Shown here piece by piece: positions 60,478-64,000 of a DNA stretch of 64,000 nucleotides. The notes under the pieces were generated by a model. It was not told the DNA's origin. It did not search any database and worked only from the letters and a program-made list of their open reading frames with translations. The position numbers and the translations under genes were made by a program. The DNA comes from Yanghanlia caeni (GTDB taxonomy: Bacteria; Pseudomonadota; Gammaproteobacteria; Burkholderiales; Burkholderiaceae_B), in NCBI GenBank assembly GCA_030733815.1, contig JAUZQE010000013.1:23274-87273 (forward strand). Reading direction: 5' to 3'. Numbering within the stretch: position 1 is the stretch's first letter; each line of letters starts with the position of its first letter.

Positions 60478-61407
60478 ATGCAGCACATCACCGATGCCAT
60501 GGTCGACGCCGCCGTCGACACCGAACAAGCCTGCCGGGTGCTGAGCGATGCCTTTCTGGCGCACGGCAACGGCTCTGCAGCCATGCAGGCGCGTATCCGC
60601 ACCGAGGCTGCAGGCGTCAAGCTTTCTACCCTGGGTGCCGTCATTCCTGCACAAGGAGTGGCCGGTGCCAAGGTCTACACCACCATCGAAGGCCGCTTCA
60701 CCTTCGTGATACTGCTGTTTTCCAGCCGCGACGGGCGAGCGCTCGCCACGCTGGACGCGGGTGCGATCACGCGCATCCGTACGGCCGCCTGCTCGGTGCT
60801 GGCCGCCAGGGCGCTCGCCGCGCCCCAGCCCAAAGTGCTGGGGCTGTACGGTGCAGGCACGCAAGGCGTAGAACACGCACTGCAATTGAGCCGCGCCTTC
60901 GACATCCGCCAAATTCTGGTGCACGACCCCTTCGCACCGGCCGACATCGAAGCGCGGATCGCCGCACTCACGGGCGCCACGGTGCAGCGCGATACGCCCG
61001 AGACGATCGCGGCTCTGGCCAACATCATCGTTACCGCCTCCCGCTCGCCAACACCCCTGTTCTCGGGGAAAAGCGTGCAACCCGGCACCTTTATCGCCGC
61101 CATTGGCTCCAGCCTGCCCAACACGCGCGAGCTCGACGACGCGCTGCTGGAACGGGCCGCGCGCATCGTGGTGGAATGGCGTCCGCAAAGCCTGCAGGAA
61201 GCCGGCGATCTGCTGCTCGCCGAGCCGTCGCTTGCGCTGCACGACAAGATTGTGGAACTGGGCGACGTGCTGAGCGGGCGTGTCACGCGGCGCGGCCCGG
61301 CCGACATCATCGTTTATAAGGCGGTGGGCGTGGGCCTGGAGGACATTGCGCTGGCGGGGCTGGTGTACGCTCGGCTGGCCGAGCGCGAAGGCTGGCCTGC
61401 AGCCTGA
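60478..61407 (+). CDS. Ornithine cyclodeaminase / mu-crystallin family protein
   Basis: The 309-residue NAD(P)-binding protein has the Rossmann motif LGLYGAGTQGVEHALQLSRA at about 120-140, the substrate loop GVAGAKVYTTIEGRFTFVIL, DAGAITRIRTAACSVLAARA, and AIGSSLPNTRELDDALLERA. Family members include ornithine cyclodeaminase, alanine dehydrogenase and ketimine or pyrroline reductases. In this cluster a reductase acting on a cyclic imine made by the FAD oxidoreductase is plausible, but this is inference. Its last 94 bases overlap the convergent MocR gene. Confidence 0.9.
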   Translation: MQHITDAMVDAAVDTEQACRVLSDAFLAHGNGSAAMQARIRTEAAGVKLSTLGAVIPAQGVAGAKVYTTIEGRFTFVILLFSSRDGRALATLDAGAITRIRTAACSVLAARALAAPQPKVLGLYGAGTQGVEHALQLSRAFDIRQILVHDPFAPADIEARIAALTGATVQRDTPETIAALANIIVTASRSPTPLFSGKSVQPGTFIAAIGSSLPNTRELDDALLERAARIVVEWRPQSLQEAGDLLLAEPSLALHDKIVELGDVLSGRVTRRGPADIIVYKAVGVGLEDIALAGLVYARLAEREGWPAA

Positions 61408-62864
61408 TCACCGCGGGCCGCAGCAAGCAGCGCGCGCAAGGTTGCCCAGCTGGCCGGGTCGTCGACCATGGATACGGGCAACCGCATCCATGACGACGCC
61501 TTCTGTTCGGGGGAAAACAGCACACCGGGCGCAAACAGTACGCCACGTGCTGCGGCCCGGCGTGCCAACACCTCGGTATCGACGCCCGTATCCACCCACA
61601 CAAACATGCCGGCATGCGGCGGCTGCCAGGGCTGGCACTGCAGTTCGGCCAACCTTGCGAGACACTGGTGACGCGCCTGGTCCACCCGCGCGCGCAGCCG
61701 CTCGATATGACGCCGGTACTTGCCTTCGGCCAGCACGCGCGAGACGACCTGTTCACCCAGTTCGGGGGTGGTGAGCCCGCACAGCAGCTTCATATCGATG
61801 AACTGCCGCAACCGCTGCGGGTGCGTTGCGATATACCCCACACGCAGGCTGGCCGCCAGCGTCTTGGAAAACCCCCCGACCAGAATCACGCGATCGAGCC
61901 GGTCGAGCGTGGCAAGACGCAATGGCGTGCCGGGATGGAAATCGGAATAGGTATCGTCCTCGGCCACAAGGAAATCGTAGCGCTCGGCAATGCGCAGCAC
62001 TTCGTGCGCCACACCCGCTGAAAGCGTGAAACCGGTCGGGTTATGCACGGCTGTATTCACGATGAACAGGCGCGGCCGCAGTGAACGGGCAAGTTCGGCC
62101 AGCTTTGCCGTATCGGGCCCGTCGGCGCGACGCGGCACGCCCACCACTCGCACCCCATACGCGGCGAGGCGGCCAAATATCAGAAACCAGCCCGGGTCTT
62201 CCACCAACACCACGTCACCGGGCCGCAGCAGGCTGCGAGCGATCAGGTCGAGCCCCTGTGTCACCCCTGCCACCGTCATGAGGTTGTGATCGGGGTGAGC
62301 CGGCATGTCTTGAGCCTGCAGCATCGAGGCCACCCGCTGGCGCAAACCGCGGTAGCCCTGCGGATCGCCATACCCCACCACGCCGACGCTCAAGCTGCGG
62401 CCGACGCTGCGCACGGCTGCCGCCACCATGTCCGAATCCAGCCATTCGGCCGGCAGCAGGCCCGCATTGCCGGCCATGGCCTGACGCCCGTCGCTGCGGA
62501 ACATGCTGCGCAAGAGAAACGCCGTGTCGAAGGCAGAATCCACTTCCAGACGCGTATCGTCGCGCCTGGCGGGCGCTTCGAATGCCGGTTGCGCCGCGAC
62601 GTAAAATCCGGAGCCCTTGCGTGACTGGATGAGCCCCAGCGCCACCAGCTGGTCGTACGCCTGAACCACCGTGAAGCGGCTCACGCCGGCTTCCGCCGCC
62701 ATCGCCCGCACCGAGGGCAGCCGCATGCCTGGCCGCAGCCCGTGGTTGCGAATCTGACCGGCAATGTGGTCGGCCAGCTGGTCGACGAGCGAGCGCTGCG
62801 CGCGGCGCACGGGACGCCAGCCGGGCACGGCTTGCGCTTCAGCGGGAGAAGGGGAATGTGTCAT
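61314..62864 (-). CDS. MocR-type regulator (GntR helix-turn-helix fused to aminotransferase fold)
   Basis: The 516-residue PLP-dependent regulator has an N-terminal winged helix at about 22-90 (GLRPGMRLPSVRAMAAEAGV and VSRFTVVQAYDQL). A class I aminotransferase-like domain follows, with VAGVTQGLDLIARSLL, VHNPTGFTLS, AEDDTYSDF and the PLP lysine Lys334 (VGGFSKTLAAS). The last 30 or so residues (GQPSRSASRAYTSPASAMS) are low-complexity and read antisense through the end of the cyclodeaminase gene. It is divergent from the LysE gene and probably controls it, and perhaps the ferredoxin unit. Confidence 0.93.
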   Translation of the reverse strand: MTHSPSPAEAQAVPGWRPVRRAQRSLVDQLADHIAGQIRNHGLRPGMRLPSVRAMAAEAGVSRFTVVQAYDQLVALGLIQSRKGSGFYVAAQPAFEAPARRDDTRLEVDSAFDTAFLLRSMFRSDGRQAMAGNAGLLPAEWLDSDMVAAAVRSVGRSLSVGVVGYGDPQGYRGLRQRVASMLQAQDMPAHPDHNLMTVAGVTQGLDLIARSLLRPGDVVLVEDPGWFLIFGRLAAYGVRVVGVPRRADGPDTAKLAELARSLRPRLFIVNTAVHNPTGFTLSAGVAHEVLRIAERYDFLVAEDDTYSDFHPGTPLRLATLDRLDRVILVGGFSKTLAASLRVGYIATHPQRLRQFIDMKLLCGLTTPELGEQVVSRVLAEGKYRRHIERLRARVDQARHQCLARLAELQCQPWQPPHAGMFVWVDTGVDTEVLARRAAARGVLFAPGVLFSPEQKASSWMRLPVSMVDDPASWATLRALLAAARGDQAAGQPSRSASRAYTSPASAMSSRPTPTAL

Positions 62865-62906
62865 GGTGAATGCACCGGGCCAGTTCCAGATTCATATTGA
62901 AAAAGT

Positions 62907-62921
62907 GTACCGGTACTGTAC
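62907..62921. promoter_or_regulatory. GTAC repeats between mocR and lysE
   Basis: GTACCGGTAC (62907-62916) is a perfect palindrome followed by TGTAC, giving three GTAC units in 15 bases. It lies 43 bases from the MocR start and 52 from the LysE start. MocR proteins bind repeated half-sites, so this is a candidate operator. Confidence 0.45.
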
Positions 62922-62972
62922 TGCTATTTGGAACTAGCATGGCGCATTGTCACCACTTTTCTTTGCCCGACC

Positions 62973-63569
62973 ATGACCCTGCATCTCTGGATATCCCTGG
63001 CGCTATTCGTGTTCGTCAATTCGATCACCCCCGGGCCCAACAACGTCATGCTGACCGCGGCGGGTGCCAATTTCGGCTACCGTCAATGCCTGCCACACAT
63101 GCTGGGTATTTCAATTGGGGCCGCCATCATGGTGCTGCTGGTCGGCGCCGGACTGGGCACCGTATTCGATCAGTTCCCCAGCACCTACACCGCGCTCAAG
63201 GTAGTGGGCGCAGCGTATCTGCTGTATCTGGCCTGGCGCATTGCCGTCAGCCGCAGGGCGCAAGGGCGCGCCCACCGAGCCCGGCCGTTCACCTTCTGGG
63301 AAGCCGCCACCTTTCAATGGGTGAACCCCAAGGCGTGGATCATGGTGGTGGGCATGATCGCCACGTACATGCCCCAGCACATCCCCCTGCACGACCTGAT
63401 ACTGGCGGCAGCGATACTGGCGCTGGTCAACTATCCCAGCATCAGCTTCTGGACACTGTTCGGCAGCGCGGTGGGGCGGTTGATGCAAAGCCCCCAGGCG
63501 TTGCAGCGATTCAACCTGACCATGGCCACCTTGCTGGTGCTGTCGCTCTGGCCCATTGTTTTTGCTTAG
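62973..63569 (+). CDS. LysE/RhtB family amino-acid exporter
   Basis: The 198-residue exporter has about six helices. The family signature is FVNSITPGPNNVMLTAAGAN followed by FGYRQCLPHMLGISIGAAI. FTFWEAATFQWVNPKAWIMV and GSAVGRLMQSPQALQRFNLT near the C-terminus fit the RhtB branch. The start at 62973 (MTLHLWISLAL) begins directly with the first helix; an upstream open frame to 62928 is unlikely. It is divergent from the MocR regulator. Confidence 0.92.
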   Translation: MTLHLWISLALFVFVNSITPGPNNVMLTAAGANFGYRQCLPHMLGISIGAAIMVLLVGAGLGTVFDQFPSTYTALKVVGAAYLLYLAWRIAVSRRAQGRAHRARPFTFWEAATFQWVNPKAWIMVVGMIATYMPQHIPLHDLILAAAILALVNYPSISFWTLFGSAVGRLMQSPQALQRFNLTMATLLVLSLWPIVFA

Positions 63570-63662
63570 TGGTCACTGCAATCCTCTGGCGCAAGCGTAC
63601 AAGGCTTGCTATAAGAAGAAGCTGAAAGCATAAACAAGTTGTAAATTCCACAGGAGAATGAA

Positions 63663-63698
63663 ATGACCGCCTCCCCTCCAGTATTCGAGAGGAAGTGA
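63663..63698 (+). pseudogene. Start of a gene apparently cut by the IS110-family element
   Basis: ACAGGAGAATGAA precedes an ATG at 63663, which is a good ribosome site. The frame encodes only MTASPPVFERK before a stop at 63698. The sequence that follows looks like the non-coding left end of the IS110 element. I infer that the element entered a gene a few codons after its start. The identity of that gene is beyond the window. Confidence 0.4.
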
Positions 63699-63808
63699 TG
63701 CGTCAGAGCGTGGGGATGAGCAGGAAGGGTGGATCCTCACGGGCCGACGGCATCAAAGTGCTCAGAGGTGATATACGCGAAGGTATTCACAGGCAAACCG
63801 GAGGATCC
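63690..63808 (+). mobile_element. Left non-coding end of an IS110-family element
   Basis: This is about 120 bases of non-coding sequence directly upstream of the transposase gene. It holds two GGATCC copies and TCAGAGGTGATATACGCGAA. IS110-group elements carry a structured non-coding RNA (bridge RNA) in this left end, so one may be encoded here. The exact boundary is not determined; 63690 is an estimate. Confidence 0.5.
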
Positions 63809-64000
63809 ATGATGAAGTTTACGCCCGTTGGAATCGATATTGCAAAGTCAGTGTTTCAGGTGCACTACGTGGATGAGCAGACAGGGGAAGTAGTGAATCG
63901 CGCATTGCGCCGCCGCGTGTTCGTGGAGCATTTCGCCAACCGGACGCCGTGCCTGATCGGGATGGAGGCGTGCTCGGGCGCACAGCACTGGGCACGCGAG
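63809..64000 (+). CDS. IS110-family transposase (N-terminal part, continues beyond window)
   Basis: The first 64 residues of a DEDD-type transposase are present: MMKFTPVGIDIAKSVFQVHY with the first catalytic aspartate in GIDIAK. LIGMEACSGAQHWARE carries the next acidic residue in the RuvC-like fold. The ribosome site is CGGAGGATCC. The frame is open to the end of the window, so whether the element is complete is not visible. Confidence 0.9.
   Translation, partial: MMKFTPVGIDIAKSVFQVHYVDEQTGEVVNRALRRRVFVEHFANRTPCLIGMEACSGAQHWARE

Noticed and set aside
1..64000. CRISPR arrays or rRNA genes
   Set aside because: No regularly spaced direct repeats and no rRNA-like conserved stretches were seen; the only repeats are the operator-like and hairpin sequences listed.

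Overview
The window is high-GC, almost entirely coding DNA from a betaproteobacterium of the order Burkholderiales, most likely an Alcaligenaceae member (Bordetella / Achromobacter / Pusillimonas-like). The order rests on an EarP-EF-P pair with Arg32, DUF2863 and DUF1178 proteins, a prpR-prpBC-acnD-prpF-prpD locus, a trifunctional PutA and a GntR gene upstream of sdhCDAB opposite mdh. The family is an inference from gene content; no rRNA is present.

Region 1 (1-18.7 kb) is central metabolism: sdhB (cut by the window edge), sdhA, sdhD, sdhC and a HutC-type GntR gene read leftward, mdh reads rightward, then prpR faces the prpB-prpC-acnD-prpF-prpD operon. Two small genes and acnB follow. An identical 20-base inverted-repeat element lies between the GntR gene and mdh and again on the acnB promoter, which suggests one regulator for these TCA genes. 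The prp promoter has a sigma-54 -24/-12 element and TGAAAC half-sites beside prpR.

Region 2 (18.8-37.7 kb) is mixed housekeeping: DUF2863, earP, efp, DUF1178, an acyl-CoA dehydrogenase with a yejABEF peptide transporter, a DUF423 protein, pgl-glk, a 3-methyladenine DNA glycosylase, tRNA-Arg(ACG), two small unknowns, a cytochrome P450, an L-lactate dehydrogenase-like FMN enzyme and a CaiE/PaaY-type hexapeptide protein.

Region 3 (37.9-48.6 kb) is amino-acid use and transport: putA, a polar amino-acid ABC transporter, lrgAB, a cysteine hydrolase, and a NitT/TauT-type ABC transporter that looks decayed (frameshifted ATPase, 5'-truncated binding protein).

Region 4 (48.6-62.9 kb) is the most interesting part. 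It holds an FCD-type GntR regulator, a TauE-like permease, an unassigned transporter, a cytoplasmic gamma-glutamyltransferase-like hydrolase, a heme-oxygenase-like diiron protein with six metal ligands in the right spacing, an aldehyde dehydrogenase, an HbpS/GlcG protein, a ferredoxin-reductase, an unannotated 59-residue gene, a PuuB-like FAD oxidoreductase, two [2Fe-2S] ferredoxins around an unknown protein, and an ornithine-cyclodeaminase-like enzyme. GTATAC-centred operator-like sites precede each transcription unit, and two of the units share a 12-base leader. I read this as a co-regulated, apparently undescribed oxidative amine or amino-acid pathway built on a diiron oxygenase with its own electron chain. 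A MocR regulator and a LysE exporter follow.

The right edge (from about 63.69 kb) is the left end of an IS110-family element, which seems to have interrupted a gene just after its start codon.
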